A DNA stretch of 64,000 nt from Bacteroides sp. 51 (GCF_010500965.1 NZ_QVMI01000015.1:103726-167725); one strand, 5' to 3'. Shown: positions 18,267-28,816, counted from the stretch's first letter. The notes: generated from the letters alone by a model not told the origin. Numbers and translations are program-made.

Positions 18267-19259
18267 TTAATTCCATTCAATCTGATCTTCCTCAGGTTTC
18301 AGGATATTCAGTACACGTTCCATGATCATCGGACCTTCATATTTATACTTGATAAGATAATCCGGGTTTGTAATGTCATGATAAGTATAGCTCATATTTG
18401 CTGTAAGATACCTTCTTTTCAGATATGGCTTCAATGGGTCCATTACTTCTGCAATGGAGTATGAACATTTTTCCGGAGTATATTCGAATTTAATGTCCGG
18501 ATTCTCGGCGGTGAATTCCATTGTACCATCCTGAGCTCCTTCTTCCGACGGAATGAATTTGATAAAGACTCTGTAATCTTTTCGATCCAATGCCTGTTCG
18601 TCGACTAAACCGGCATAGAAGAAAATTGTATTCTCATCAACAACCCAGGAATTGCGGGTTTCAACTTTAATCTTTTCCGATCGTTCACTCCCATCCGGGT
18701 TGTATTCAATGAGCTCTGATGAGACATTGTATTTACCCGAAAAGTCATTGAACAAGTTGATGTGCATCAACGTTTTCTTGTAATGCTTCCGGGGGTTAGG
18801 CTGTAAATCGGATGAAGGATCAATCGTCAGTGCCAGGAAATAATTGTCGTAATTATCCAAGCCCAGGAATGAATAATTCACTTTCAGGAAAGCTTCTGAT
18901 TCACCGGACTTAATTACAGTCGACATTTTGTCGAATGCATAATACTGAGGTTCCAGTTGCTTATAATAAAGGTCTGTTCTTGAACGGAAATTGTCGCGGT
19001 TATAACCTGCCACTGTATCCGGGTCCAAAGCTACCGTTACATTGACATCTTTTCCCGGCATCGTCGATCCGCTGACTTGAATAGGAATATCATATTCCTT
19101 TTCGCCATTCGCTCTATCATATTTAAGATAAACCTGGGTTACTCCGGGGTTAACGAAAGAGATGTAGTTTTCATATTGCTCATCTGTCCATTCATCGTTA
19201 CATCCCGTCCACATAAAGATGCAGCTTAAGGCAATTGCCCATTTATATATTACTTTCAT
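18267..19259 (-). CDS. DUF4973/DUF1735-type surface lipoprotein of the PUL
   Basis: A 330-residue lipoprotein (signal peptide with lipobox before the Cys in MWTGC, about residue 20). It has two beta-rich parts: an N-terminal DUF1735-like domain (about 30-150) and a C-terminal lipocalin-like DUF4973 region with KYNVSSELIEYNPDG. Proteins of this type are encoded directly after susD and are thought to bind glycan at the cell surface. It is the last gene of the minus-strand PUL block, 26 bases after susD. No catalytic residues are evident, so a binding role is inferred from position only. Confidence 0.8.
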   Translation of the reverse strand: MKVIYKWAIALSCIFMWTGCNDEWTDEQYENYISFVNPGVTQVYLKYDRANGEKEYDIPIQVSGSTMPGKDVNVTVALDPDTVAGYNRDNFRSRTDLYYKQLEPQYYAFDKMSTVIKSGESEAFLKVNYSFLGLDNYDNYFLALTIDPSSDLQPNPRKHYKKTLMHINLFNDFSGKYNVSSELIEYNPDGSERSEKIKVETRNSWVVDENTIFFYAGLVDEQALDRKDYRVFIKFIPSEEGAQDGTMEFTAENPDIKFEYTPEKCSYSIAEVMDPLKPYLKRRYLTANMSYTYHDITNPDYLIKYKYEGPMIMERVLNILKPEEDQIEWN

Positions 19260-19285
19260 AATCTATTTTTATTTAATTTGATTGC

Positions 19286-21340
19286 TTAATTGTAATATGT
19301 CCATCCCGGATTTTGAGTCAGTTTACTGTTCCGGCGTAATTCTTCATGATCAATAGGCCATAAATACATCTTCTCTACAAATACATTGGGTAATGAAGGT
19401 ACGCGTATAGGTCTGTGGAATAAATCCGCCTGATCCATAGCGGCATTCATGTTACATCCCCATACTGCCATCGATTCTTCTTCCGGGGCATCTTTCCAAC
19501 GTCTGAGGTCGTAGTAACGGTGTGTTTCGGCAAAAAGCTCAATCTGTCTTTCTCTTTTCAGTGCTTTGAGGAATTTGTTATAATCACCATATACATCTGT
19601 TCCGAAATCGGGCACTCCTCCACGGAAACGGATTTGGCTCATATACTTACTCATTTCTGCGGGATCTCTGCTGACAGTGATTGTACTTTGACCTAGATAA
19701 TCGGGTATAGTGTATGATTTACCCAATTCATTCAATGCTTCTACATATATAAGTAATATCTCTGCATATCTGATGTCAATGTCCGGTTTTTCCCTTCCCC
19801 AAAAGGTATCAACATTTGTACCATAAAAGTAGTCTTCCGGGTGATAGAACTTTTTCACGCCTAATCCTGTTCTCAGGTAAAAACCAGGAGCGGTAGACAG
19901 GCGTCCATCCTGCGAGCCTCTATTGTAGAATATCTGGCTATAGCGTTTGTTCTGATTTTCCGGAGATTCCAATACTTCCCAAACACTTCCGTTATAGGCA
20001 ATAGAAGCATAAAAACGAGGTTCTCTGCCCAGATATTCTTTAGATACGTTGGCATGCAGCGGACGACATGTACCTGCATCTACTTCGGCTTTATCGGTAT
20101 AACCAAAAACTGGTCTTCCATCATTAGGGTCTTCTTTTCCATAGGCATAAAAGTCGCTACCATCATTCATGTAATATGTATTGGCATGTTTCAAGGTTAC
20201 ACCATGCGTATTCCAACCATTCAACGAGCGAGGCATCTGATGCAGTACCATTGTTTTTATTCCTTCCGTACTCTGATTTCTACCTCTGGTAAAGATTAAT
20301 TCTTCATTGGCTTCGGCTCTGAGCTGTCCATTAAAGACCTCTCTATATGATTCGAATGGGTCTATGTTTTTCCATCCATTAGGAAAATCATTTTCCGAGT
20401 ATACCGGATGATAAGGAGGCTTTATAGTTTTAGGATATGCATCCCTATTAGGATCGGTAGACGAATCATTTTCTCTGAAGTCGGCTGTATGCAGTTTGTA
20501 CTTATTCAGATCAATAACCTCTTTGGCTGCGGCTGCGGCTTTAGCCCACATTTCTTCATCTCTTTGTTCCGACAATAATTTCTTACCGTTATTATCTACC
20601 AGATGTTGTGCCCAACTATCGGTATTACCGTTGAATAGAGGGCTGGCAGCATAGAGATAAACTCTGGCTCTTACGGCAAGTGCAGCACCTTTCGTGGCAC
20701 GGGTTATTTCTCTATTGCTTACTGGGTCAAGTCTCAGGTCTTTAGCAGCCAATGCCATTTCGCTTGCAATGTATTCCGTACATTCTATATACGTGCTTCG
20801 GGGCGTGGCCAAATCTGCATATTCTTGTGTATGATCCATACCTTCATCCGGCAGCAACGGAATAGGACCATATTTTCTAAGTAATAACCAGTAGAAGTAA
20901 GCTCTGAGGAACCGCGCTTCTGCTTTAGTAATGGAGATTTCTTGCGCAGAGATTTCTCTGTTCTTGTCTATATTGTGTATATAGGTAGAAGCATCGCGAA
21001 TGCCTCTGTAACAGCTTCCCCAGCTGCCTTGTTTGTCGCCTTCACCATACTTACAGTTCTTGAAAAATTCATATCCGTTATCTCTGTCACCGTAGTACAT
21101 GTCGTCGGCAAGAAAGTTGAAGGGCTGATGTCCTTTACTGGCCACGATTACGTTTTCTCCGTCCGATAGGCGGGCATATACATTTGCAAGCCATTGCTCT
21201 GAATAATCTTTCCGGCTAAATACGGTATCTATACTGAGCTGGTCTTTAAAGATATATTCCACGTCCAGATAATCGGAACAGGAAGAAAGGCTCATCACTA
21301 AAGCACATCCAATTATCAATGTATGTATTAAGTTTTTCAT
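19286..21340 (-). CDS. SusD/RagB-family glycan-binding lipoprotein
   Basis: A 684-residue outer-surface lipoprotein (lipobox with Cys21 in LSSCSDYLDVE). It covers the SusC pore and captures oligosaccharide. Helical TPR-like stretches such as EARFLRAYFYWLLLRKYG, and the C-terminal ERQIELFAETHRYYDLRRW motif, are standard for RagB/SusD. It is longer than the ~550-residue average, so it probably has a larger binding lobe. It lies 24 bases after its SusC partner and should form the SusCD complex with it. Confidence 0.95.
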   Translation of the reverse strand: MKNLIHTLIIGCALVMSLSSCSDYLDVEYIFKDQLSIDTVFSRKDYSEQWLANVYARLSDGENVIVASKGHQPFNFLADDMYYGDRDNGYEFFKNCKYGEGDKQGSWGSCYRGIRDASTYIHNIDKNREISAQEISITKAEARFLRAYFYWLLLRKYGPIPLLPDEGMDHTQEYADLATPRSTYIECTEYIASEMALAAKDLRLDPVSNREITRATKGAALAVRARVYLYAASPLFNGNTDSWAQHLVDNNGKKLLSEQRDEEMWAKAAAAAKEVIDLNKYKLHTADFRENDSSTDPNRDAYPKTIKPPYHPVYSENDFPNGWKNIDPFESYREVFNGQLRAEANEELIFTRGRNQSTEGIKTMVLHQMPRSLNGWNTHGVTLKHANTYYMNDGSDFYAYGKEDPNDGRPVFGYTDKAEVDAGTCRPLHANVSKEYLGREPRFYASIAYNGSVWEVLESPENQNKRYSQIFYNRGSQDGRLSTAPGFYLRTGLGVKKFYHPEDYFYGTNVDTFWGREKPDIDIRYAEILLIYVEALNELGKSYTIPDYLGQSTITVSRDPAEMSKYMSQIRFRGGVPDFGTDVYGDYNKFLKALKRERQIELFAETHRYYDLRRWKDAPEEESMAVWGCNMNAAMDQADLFHRPIRVPSLPNVFVEKMYLWPIDHEELRRNSKLTQNPGWTYYN

Positions 21341-21364
21341 ATATTTCTTTTTTTGAGTTCACAA

Positions 21365-24300
21365 TTAGAAGTTCATTGTTAAACCAAGAGTAAAGCTTTT
21401 GTTTAATGGATATTTTTGTCCATTGCTTGTATCCAATTCCGGGTCCCATAACTTTAAACTATCCCACAGAAACAGGTTGTTTCCCAGGAAGAAGATACGG
21501 GCATTCGACAGGAATACTTTCGACAACACTTTTTTGGGTACGTTGTATCCTATTTCCAATGTTTTCAGTCTGACGTATTTGCCGTCTCTCAACCAGAACG
21601 TAGATGCGCGGTAGTTATTTTCATTTCCTCCGTAGCTCAAACGCGGGTACTTGGCATTAATGTTTTCTGTCGCTGTAGTGCCTGAAATTTCACTGGAAAT
21701 CCAGCGGTCACTTTGGTTAGCTACGTCAGTGAATATATTACCCCAACTTCCGTCTTTGAATGGATATACGCTGGAACCGTCGATCATTTTTGACGACTTT
21801 CCGGCTCCCTGGAAGTGAATATTGAAATCAAAATCCCTCCATTGTACTGAAAGACCAAGTCCATAAATCAGGTTAGGAACAGAGGTGGAACCGATGGCTA
21901 CTCTATCGTCATCATTAATAATACCATCTCCATTTACATCCTTATACTTAATATCTCCCGGCATATAATCTCCAAAATCCTGGCGGGGGCTGTTGCGGAT
22001 GTCATCGTAATCTTCAAAAAGTCCTAAAGCAATCAATCCTTTCACCTGATTATAGCGATATCCCTGTGTCATTTGATAGGGTAGCGCACTGGCTTTCTCG
22101 TCAAATTCAATAACTTCATTCTTGGTGTAAGTCATATTTCCACGTAGGGTAACGTTAAACTCTCCAAACTGTTGGTTGTATGCGAAATTACCGTCAAACC
22201 CCTTGCTTTCCATCTTACCTACATTGGCCCAGGGCTGTCCCACTCCTCCTACCATAGAGGGTAGATTTTGTCTTTGCATAAAGATATCTTCGCGTGTATC
22301 TTTATAAACATCAATACTTGCCGAGAAACGGTTGTTGAGTATATTCAGATCAAGACCGATATTGTGTTTTTTTGCTACCTCCCAAGTTAGGTTATTGGCT
22401 GCTACCGTAGTCATTTGAAGCCCATTGATGTTATAGCTTTGTCCATAATCAGCGAAATCATAACCATCGCCACTACCAATTATACTCATGTATGGGAATC
22501 TTACATCTTTGTTGTCCTTCCTTATCTGATCGTTACCTACTTCACCATACGAATAGCGTACCTTTGCCATAGTGAGCCAAGGCAATGCTTTTTTTACGAA
22601 ATTCTCTTCGGCAATGTTCCATGCTAAAGAAACAGCGGGGAAGAAACCGAATTGATGTCCTTTCTTGAAGTTTTCAGATCCGGTGTATCCAAAATTGAAT
22701 TCAACCATATAACGGTCCATGTATCCATAAGTTGCACGACCGGATAATCCCATATTACGTTTAGGCATCCCGCGGATCAGGAAGTCTAATTCACTTTCGT
22801 CCCAAACATGTTTGTCATGATCTGTGTGCCCATCATGGCCAACATTTGCGATGTGGTAAGGACGTGTTATAGTTACGGTTTTCTCGCTTTGAAGATACTT
22901 TACCATACCACCCACACGGTGTTTACCATTAAACAGACGGTTGTAATGTGTTTCCAGTTCCATATTGAAAATACGTTCCGAATCGCTCTCGGTTTCCTGA
23001 AACATCAACCTTTCTTCGGAAACACGAGTCATGACCAGATTACCATCAAGGTCTCTTCTGCGTTCGGCTCTCCATTGTTCGGGCCACCTTTTTCTGGCAG
23101 TTTTATTATTACTTGTATTGTCCAAACCAATACGACCTTCGAAGCGCAGACCTTCGGTGATGAACTTCAGGTCTTGTTTTACCGTAGCATTGACCTGCGA
23201 TACATTTTTTGATTTTTCTTCAAATCCGGTTTGAGTAGCCAATACCCATGGGTTGGTTTGATTTCCTGTACCATAAGCCGGCACACGACCGTCAGAATAC
23301 ATCAGTGGAATAGAGATTGGGTTTTGTCCTACGACAGAATGCCAGATGTCTCCTCCTAATCCCGGGCTGTTTTGCGTTTGCAGATATCCGGAAACACCAA
23401 TGCTTACCAATGTAGTCTTAGTCAGGTCCAGGTCAAAGTTAGTTCTATAATTCCAACGCTCTAAACCGGAATTGGTTTTATAGTCTTTCATTGCTTTGTC
23501 CGTATTATACATACCTCCCTCATTCACATAACTGGCAGACACGAAGTAGCGTGCTGTTGACCCACCACCGTCGAAATTAAGAGAAGCTCTGTACGTGCTG
23601 GCGCCATCGCGCAACAATACATCCATCCAATCTACGTTCGGATACAGATCGGGGTCTAATTGATATTTAATGATATCAAGTTCCTGTGGTGTATATAGCG
23701 GTTCCTGATTTCGGGTTCTCAACGCTTCATTCACCATATTGGCATACGTGAGTCCGTCTACAAAGTCGGGAGTACGGGTACGGGTATTGTAGCTGTATTC
23801 TACTTTAGCATTGATGTTGATCTTACCGGCGTCTCCTCTTTTGGTAGTAATCAATACAACCCCGTTTGCACCTCTTGATCCATAAATGGCAGTGGCCGAA
23901 GCATCTTTCAATACGGTAAACGATTCGATATCTTCGATGTTGATTTCGTTGAAATCGCGTTCAAATCCATCAACCAGTACCAACGCACTTTGGTTTGCAC
24001 CGAAGGTAGAGATACCGCGAATCCAGAATTCTGAGGTGTTCTGCCCCGGTTCTCCTGATGATTGACGGGCAATTACCCCTGCTACGTTACCTGCCAGCGA
24101 GTTGGACAGATTGGAAGACGATACATTCCTCAGTTGTTTTACATCTACTGTGGTGAGCGCTCCTGTAGAGGAAATTTTGCGTTGAGATCCGGCAGCTGTA
24201 ATTACTACCTCGTCTAATATGTTTTCGCCTTTCATCACTACATTGACAACTTTCTTGTCGCCAATGTTTATTTCCTGCTTTTCGTATCCTACATAGCTGA

Positions 24301-24517
24301 AAATCAGTGTGCTGTAGGGGCGTACTTTGAGCGAGAATTTACCGTCGAGGTCTGTAATGCTACCATTGCCTACCTGGTCTTTAACAGAAACAGTAACACC
24401 GATTAATGTTTCATTTGTCTCATCTGTAACAGTACCTGTAACAGTTACTGTTTGTTGAGCAGATATTCCTGCTGCGCACAACAGAAAAAGTAACAGTATA
24501 TATATTTGTTTCTTCAT
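21365..24517 (-). CDS. SusC/RagA-family TonB-dependent outer-membrane transporter
   Basis: A 1050-residue outer-membrane receptor that imports oligosaccharides using TonB energy. It has a signal peptide (cut near GISAQQ), a CarboxypepD_reg-like domain (about 22-105), a plug with LVDGFERDFNEINIEDIES and the KDASATAIYGSRGANGVVLI signature near 200-215, and a 22-strand-type barrel to the C-terminal Phe. The typical Bacteroidetes receptor is about 1000-1100 residues. The start lies 12 bases downstream of the IPT/NHL gene, so the two are co-transcribed. Confidence 0.97.
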   Translation of the reverse strand: MKKQIYILLLFLLCAAGISAQQTVTVTGTVTDETNETLIGVTVSVKDQVGNGSITDLDGKFSLKVRPYSTLIFSYVGYEKQEINIGDKKVVNVVMKGENILDEVVITAAGSQRKISSTGALTTVDVKQLRNVSSSNLSNSLAGNVAGVIARQSSGEPGQNTSEFWIRGISTFGANQSALVLVDGFERDFNEINIEDIESFTVLKDASATAIYGSRGANGVVLITTKRGDAGKININAKVEYSYNTRTRTPDFVDGLTYANMVNEALRTRNQEPLYTPQELDIIKYQLDPDLYPNVDWMDVLLRDGASTYRASLNFDGGGSTARYFVSASYVNEGGMYNTDKAMKDYKTNSGLERWNYRTNFDLDLTKTTLVSIGVSGYLQTQNSPGLGGDIWHSVVGQNPISIPLMYSDGRVPAYGTGNQTNPWVLATQTGFEEKSKNVSQVNATVKQDLKFITEGLRFEGRIGLDNTSNNKTARKRWPEQWRAERRRDLDGNLVMTRVSEERLMFQETESDSERIFNMELETHYNRLFNGKHRVGGMVKYLQSEKTVTITRPYHIANVGHDGHTDHDKHVWDESELDFLIRGMPKRNMGLSGRATYGYMDRYMVEFNFGYTGSENFKKGHQFGFFPAVSLAWNIAEENFVKKALPWLTMAKVRYSYGEVGNDQIRKDNKDVRFPYMSIIGSGDGYDFADYGQSYNINGLQMTTVAANNLTWEVAKKHNIGLDLNILNNRFSASIDVYKDTREDIFMQRQNLPSMVGGVGQPWANVGKMESKGFDGNFAYNQQFGEFNVTLRGNMTYTKNEVIEFDEKASALPYQMTQGYRYNQVKGLIALGLFEDYDDIRNSPRQDFGDYMPGDIKYKDVNGDGIINDDDRVAIGSTSVPNLIYGLGLSVQWRDFDFNIHFQGAGKSSKMIDGSSVYPFKDGSWGNIFTDVANQSDRWISSEISGTTATENINAKYPRLSYGGNENNYRASTFWLRDGKYVRLKTLEIGYNVPKKVLSKVFLSNARIFFLGNNLFLWDSLKLWDPELDTSNGQKYPLNKSFTLGLTMNF

Positions 24518-24529
24518 ACTACTAGATTA

Positions 24530-25927
24530 TTATTTAGGCATATTTATCATACGAATACGCTTATTGTCACGGTCGGCTACATAAAATATTTTGTTTTCCG
24601 AGTCGTAAGCAATACCATTGGGTCTATGGAATTGTGCGTCGCTTACCGGACCATCGGCATAGCCGGAGTTTCTTGCTCTTCCTGCAAAGGTGCTAACGAT
24701 ACCATTAGGTGTAATTTTCCGGATGCAATGATTCTCGGCATCGCATACGTAGAAGTTGCCTTCTTCATCAAATGCACCTTGATAAGGACGATCGAAACGG
24801 GCAGCAGTGGCTACACCATCATTATGACCGGCTGACCTTGGATATCCGGCAAAGATTACCGGTGCTTCCAATTCTTGTGTGGCCCGGTTATAATAAGATT
24901 TAAGAATATAATGCTGATTTATTACGACAATATATGCAAAGTCTCCACTAGGATGAAACTGAATGTTGAATTCCCAATCGCGGTCTTGTATTTTGAAGAG
25001 TTGCTTAGAATTCTGTCTGGCATCCAGCGGGTTTGAACTACCACTCCATTTGAATACAATACCATCTTCGAAACTATTAAAGAAATAGATATTGTCTTGC
25101 GGATGGTAAGCGCCTCCATTGCATTGTTTGCCATTAATAGCACGTTCCCAATCTGTAAAGCCTCTGGCGGCAGTTAATCTTACTGCGGCATAATCATCCC
25201 AACTGCCTCTATCTGTGGCGATCAGCATTGATTGGAAATCGTTAGCGAATGCAATGGTACGAAGACGCATGCCGGCATTGTCATGTTTGGTCACTACCGA
25301 GGTGTGGTCTTTATCTATAAATCTCAATCCTTTTTCTTCTTCCAGAAGGTATAGATTTTGATCCTGATCGAAAGTAAGCCACATGGGTTGGTCGAACTGT
25401 GCAGCAAGGTTTTCATCGAAATCCGGATCACCGGGAAGCATTATCAGACCATCTTTCGCGGGCGAATTGTTTCTGTTGTCAAGGAATCCAGCCAATGTAG
25501 AAACGTATGGTTCTATGACATATTTAAATTCTTCTGTAGTTTTCACTTCCTGCTTGTTGGCCTCTTTTCCGATTTGCACGGTGATAGGCGTTTCCAGCGT
25601 TGAGGGTGTAGCTTGCGGAATGCTTACATACATCAGTGTGCCGCTGGAGCTTATTACGTTCAGACGTACATCGTCTAGGTATACATTAATCAATGATAAA
25701 TCGGTTCCGAAGTTAGAGCCTTCAATCAGAACTTGTGTTCTTACCCCTCCTTCTTTGGGCTGGAAGTCTTTAATAACTACGGGTTGTGCTGGGTTGTACG
25801 GCACTTCAGGCATCTTAGGCGGCTCAACGGTTTCCGAACCATCGCAGCTCACAAAGAACACGGTGGCCATGCAAATAAGCAGGGTCAGTGCTTGCCAACT
25901 GTTTCTTTTAAGGTTTCTCTTTCTCAT
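24530..25927 (-). CDS. IPT/TIG and NHL-repeat surface lipoprotein
   Basis: A 465-residue lipoprotein (Cys at about 28 in FFVSCDGSE). An IPT/TIG immunoglobulin-like domain covers about 48-135 (IKDFQPKEGGVRTQVLIEGSNFG) and NHL-type propeller repeats cover about 145-463 (FDEEGNFYVCDAENHCIRKI, then NGIAYDSENKIFYVADRDNK). Proteins with this plan sit next to SusC in many PULs and act as surface glycan-binding proteins; binding here is inferred. It lies 12 bases before susC and 50 after the DUF4965 gene. Confidence 0.85.
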   Translation of the reverse strand: MRKRNLKRNSWQALTLLICMATVFFVSCDGSETVEPPKMPEVPYNPAQPVVIKDFQPKEGGVRTQVLIEGSNFGTDLSLINVYLDDVRLNVISSSGTLMYVSIPQATPSTLETPITVQIGKEANKQEVKTTEEFKYVIEPYVSTLAGFLDNRNNSPAKDGLIMLPGDPDFDENLAAQFDQPMWLTFDQDQNLYLLEEEKGLRFIDKDHTSVVTKHDNAGMRLRTIAFANDFQSMLIATDRGSWDDYAAVRLTAARGFTDWERAINGKQCNGGAYHPQDNIYFFNSFEDGIVFKWSGSSNPLDARQNSKQLFKIQDRDWEFNIQFHPSGDFAYIVVINQHYILKSYYNRATQELEAPVIFAGYPRSAGHNDGVATAARFDRPYQGAFDEEGNFYVCDAENHCIRKITPNGIVSTFAGRARNSGYADGPVSDAQFHRPNGIAYDSENKIFYVADRDNKRIRMINMPK

Positions 25928-25977
25928 TTGTTTAAGTTTTAATAAAAAGTCAGTTAGACTTTTGGGTTTTTCTATTA

Positions 25978-28506
25978 TTAATTAGATAAGGGTGATTTCT
26001 TTTCTTGCACTTTATCCATCAGTAGCTTCATGTAGTATCCGCCCACTACGGAACGGGCTTTAAAGTTCATCATCTTCGCGGTGTGTGTATGGTGCCAGTC
26101 GCTGATGGGTACACGTGATTCCGTTTCGTTGGCATATGTATACATCGGGTCGATGAATTTCCGGAAGGTTGCCATATCGGGTGCAAGGCAGGCGGTCCAG
26201 ATTACCCAGTCGGATTTGGTATACTCTTCGCGCGAGTCGAGTGGAAGGCCATACTTATTCTGTTTGCCGAGGTAGAAGTTTATTTCGGTTTCGGCTATTT
26301 GCGACGGGAAGATGTTCCAGTTGAAGACCTTGTCCCAGATCATGTTGTACTTCTGGCTCCAGGTGCCCGGTTTGTCGAATGCGAGCTTGTAGTGATCGCC
26401 GTCGTTGGCCATCTTTTCCCATTCTACAGCCAGTTTGCGCGCGGTTTCTATATATTTGCGTGCGATGGTTTCCTTGCCAAGCATACGGGCAATTTCTCCA
26501 TATCCGGCAATGGCCATAATGGCTTTCATGGATAGGTTGGCGTTGTGTGCCAGGTGTCCGGCGAAGTCGTCGGTACAGAGCTGATTCTGTGGGTCCAATC
26601 CGTTTTCGAGCAGGTAGTTGGCCCAGGTAGAAAGGGTTTCCCAGTGCTGTTCGGCGTAGCTGGCATTTCCTTCGATCAGGGATATGGCTGCGGCCAGTAT
26701 CACCATGTTTCCGGCTTCTTCGACAGGCATATCTTCTCCGTAGAGTTGACCGTTGGCAATGGGGTAGGTGCCCAGGTCGTGTGCCGGATAGGGTTTGTTC
26801 CAACGTCCGCTTTCGCTATAGTAGAAGATAGAAGTCATCATTCCTTTCATCAGCTCGGTGTTGTAAATAAGATACAAGGGTGCCGAAGGGTAGGTTAAAT
26901 CTACCGTATTGATGCATCCGTTACTGTGATTTTCCTTGGAAAGGAACAGGATGTTTCCGGCATCATCGGTAATTACTTTATGAGCGGTGATGGAGTGACG
27001 ATAGGTGAGTGCGCACAGTTCGGCATATTCCTTGCCGCCTGCTTTCTCTGCATCGGCCATCAATTGCTTGTCGAATGCGCGGCAACGGCTCATCAGCGAG
27101 GGGTAGGCTGCTTTGTATCTTTCGAAGGCATCGAAAATGCTGACCGAGCCGTTGTGTTTCCAGTAGGCCATGCGGCGTTGGTAGAAGTATTCGATGGCAT
27201 AAACATCGTCATAGCCCAGCATCAGGAAGCCGTCTTTGCCGTTTTGGTTTACGGTTCCCAGATTCTCTGTATAGGCCAGTGCGGGCATTCCTTCGAGGTT
27301 GCGACTGATGTAGTTTTGCGAAGCCGGCAGGAGTTTCCCTTTGGAGATAAACTCTTTCTTCATATCATAAAAGTTGCCGATGCTGAGCGATTTGTTCGGG
27401 TCGTTCGGAGCCGCCAGGTAAGCGTATCCCCAGTCAATGCGCACGCCATCGCCTTTGCGAACGGTGTAAGGCTGATCGATGGTGCCGGATTTAATGTAGT
27501 TCATTCCGTTTTTGCTCACCATCTCCGAAACTGTAGGCTGCAGCGGATCGTGAACGGTGAGTTGCGGGGTAGTTTCAATGTAAATTTGTACATCGTGCTG
27601 CTTCTTATCGAGTGAGCGAACGCGGTAAGAGATGTAATTGATGGGGGTAGAAACGAGGTCGATATCTTCCATTAACAGGGGGGCGGTGAATACCACGTCC
27701 AATTCTACCGGACCGCAGGTAAAGGTGTAGAATGTTTGCGTGGGCAATACATCTACCGATTTCTGGATGGCGGCTGTATTGAAGTTGCTTTCCTGTTTGT
27801 TCTTGCGGTACAGTCCGAAGTCAACATAAGCGCCTCCCGCACGGTTTTCGCAATGTGCGGCAATGATATTCTTTCCTTTGACCAGCTTTTTCCTGGCCGA
27901 GGCAGTGAGTTCGATGGTGACATCGTTTTTCCACGAATAATCGGTAGATACCAATTGTTCGCCGTTGAGGTAGAGTTGGAACACATCGTCGTGCGAGTAG
28001 CGCAGGTAGATGGCTTCCTGGGTCAGGTCTTCGTTCAGATCGAAAACGCGGCGGATCCAGATGTCTTTTGTTTTCCACTCCGTACTCAGACGTTTTCCGC
28101 CATCGGTGCCGAAGGCTGCTTTTCCTTTTCTCCATGCGGAATCGTTGAACGAAAGGTTGTCCCATCCGTCGGCCGGTTTGTCGAACGTGTAACGGGCTTC
28201 CCAACGTTCGTTGTCCGACATGGGCAGGATGGTGGACAGGTTCAACTTGTCCTTTCCCATAAAGCGGTACACTTTGCCGTCTACGCGCAGTGCCCCCAAC
28301 AGCGGATGTTCCTCGGCTGTCCAGTGCTCGGTGCTGCCTTCGGTCAGTTCGTTGTAGGGCGACCAGATGGCGAGGTACGTGTCCGAAGTTATTAAGGGTA
28401 CGGACGGTGCCCGCAACTTGATGTCCTGACTTGTTTTGAACAGGTCAGTGGCTTGTATACTACATGCCAGACAGGCTGATACCACAAAAATAAATAGCTT
28501 TTTCAT
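25978..28506 (-). CDS. Glutaminase-A-like DUF4964/DUF5127/DUF4965/DUF1793 protein, copy 1
   Basis: An 842-residue exported protein (signal peptide cut near SIQATDLF). Order: DUF4964-like start (about 20-85), an inserted jelly-roll, carbohydrate-binding-like part (about 100-235; FDKPADGWDNLSFNDSAWRKG), DUF5127 (about 250-440), then the alpha/alpha barrel DUF4965/DUF1793 region with YPIANGQLYGEDMPVEEAGN and GTWSQKYNMIWDK. These proteins are often annotated 'glutaminase' from a fungal relative, but in PULs they are probably glycan-active; I cannot name the substrate. A clear paralogue lies at 33418-35895. It is 50 bases before the IPT/NHL gene. Confidence 0.85.
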   Translation of the reverse strand: MKKLFIFVVSACLACSIQATDLFKTSQDIKLRAPSVPLITSDTYLAIWSPYNELTEGSTEHWTAEEHPLLGALRVDGKVYRFMGKDKLNLSTILPMSDNERWEARYTFDKPADGWDNLSFNDSAWRKGKAAFGTDGGKRLSTEWKTKDIWIRRVFDLNEDLTQEAIYLRYSHDDVFQLYLNGEQLVSTDYSWKNDVTIELTASARKKLVKGKNIIAAHCENRAGGAYVDFGLYRKNKQESNFNTAAIQKSVDVLPTQTFYTFTCGPVELDVVFTAPLLMEDIDLVSTPINYISYRVRSLDKKQHDVQIYIETTPQLTVHDPLQPTVSEMVSKNGMNYIKSGTIDQPYTVRKGDGVRIDWGYAYLAAPNDPNKSLSIGNFYDMKKEFISKGKLLPASQNYISRNLEGMPALAYTENLGTVNQNGKDGFLMLGYDDVYAIEYFYQRRMAYWKHNGSVSIFDAFERYKAAYPSLMSRCRAFDKQLMADAEKAGGKEYAELCALTYRHSITAHKVITDDAGNILFLSKENHSNGCINTVDLTYPSAPLYLIYNTELMKGMMTSIFYYSESGRWNKPYPAHDLGTYPIANGQLYGEDMPVEEAGNMVILAAAISLIEGNASYAEQHWETLSTWANYLLENGLDPQNQLCTDDFAGHLAHNANLSMKAIMAIAGYGEIARMLGKETIARKYIETARKLAVEWEKMANDGDHYKLAFDKPGTWSQKYNMIWDKVFNWNIFPSQIAETEINFYLGKQNKYGLPLDSREEYTKSDWVIWTACLAPDMATFRKFIDPMYTYANETESRVPISDWHHTHTAKMMNFKARSVVGGYYMKLLMDKVQEKKSPLSN

Positions 28507-28705
28507 CTTTTTCTATGTAATTCCTTTTAGGTTATTAATGTATTATCCTGAAACAATCTTTTCTCTCACTAAAAACTAATTATTATTACGAAAACTGTGC
28601 TTATCCTTTCATCTCTGGTTAATATTACCTTATATTGTTTGCTCAATACCTTTTGATTGTTTGTACGCTAGGTTTATCGTTTTTCTACTTGAGCCGTATA
28701 AAGTT

Positions 28706-28771
28706 GGAAGATTAGCGCTATTCTTCCGGAAGAACAGCGCTGTTTTTCGCGAAGAACAGCGCTAATCTTCA
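28706..28771. repeat. Three tandem 22-bp repeats (array C)
   Basis: Units at 28706, 28728 and 28750 are exactly 22 bases each, with shared bases GGAAGA, AGCGCT and a TTC-type end. Copy 2 has the perfect dyad AACAGCGCTGTT, and copies 1 and 3 can also pair with each other as inverted repeats. The array starts 63 bases beyond the GH2 stop codon. The gap 28507-28834 also holds the hairpin at 28793-28816. I find no clear -7 box for the downstream DUF4965 gene. Confidence 0.85.
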
Positions 28772-28792
28772 AATTTCCGATTCGTTGTTTGT

Positions 28793-28816
28793 AGACAAGC
28801 AACCGCTTGCTTGTCT
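28793..28816 (-). terminator. Hairpin downstream of the GH2 gene
   Basis: AGACAAGCAA (28793-28802) pairs with TTGCTTGTCT (28807-28816) around a 4-base loop, 18 bases beyond the GH2 stop. No T-run follows on the minus strand, so it is either a weak terminator or an mRNA-stabilising stem. Confidence 0.4.
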
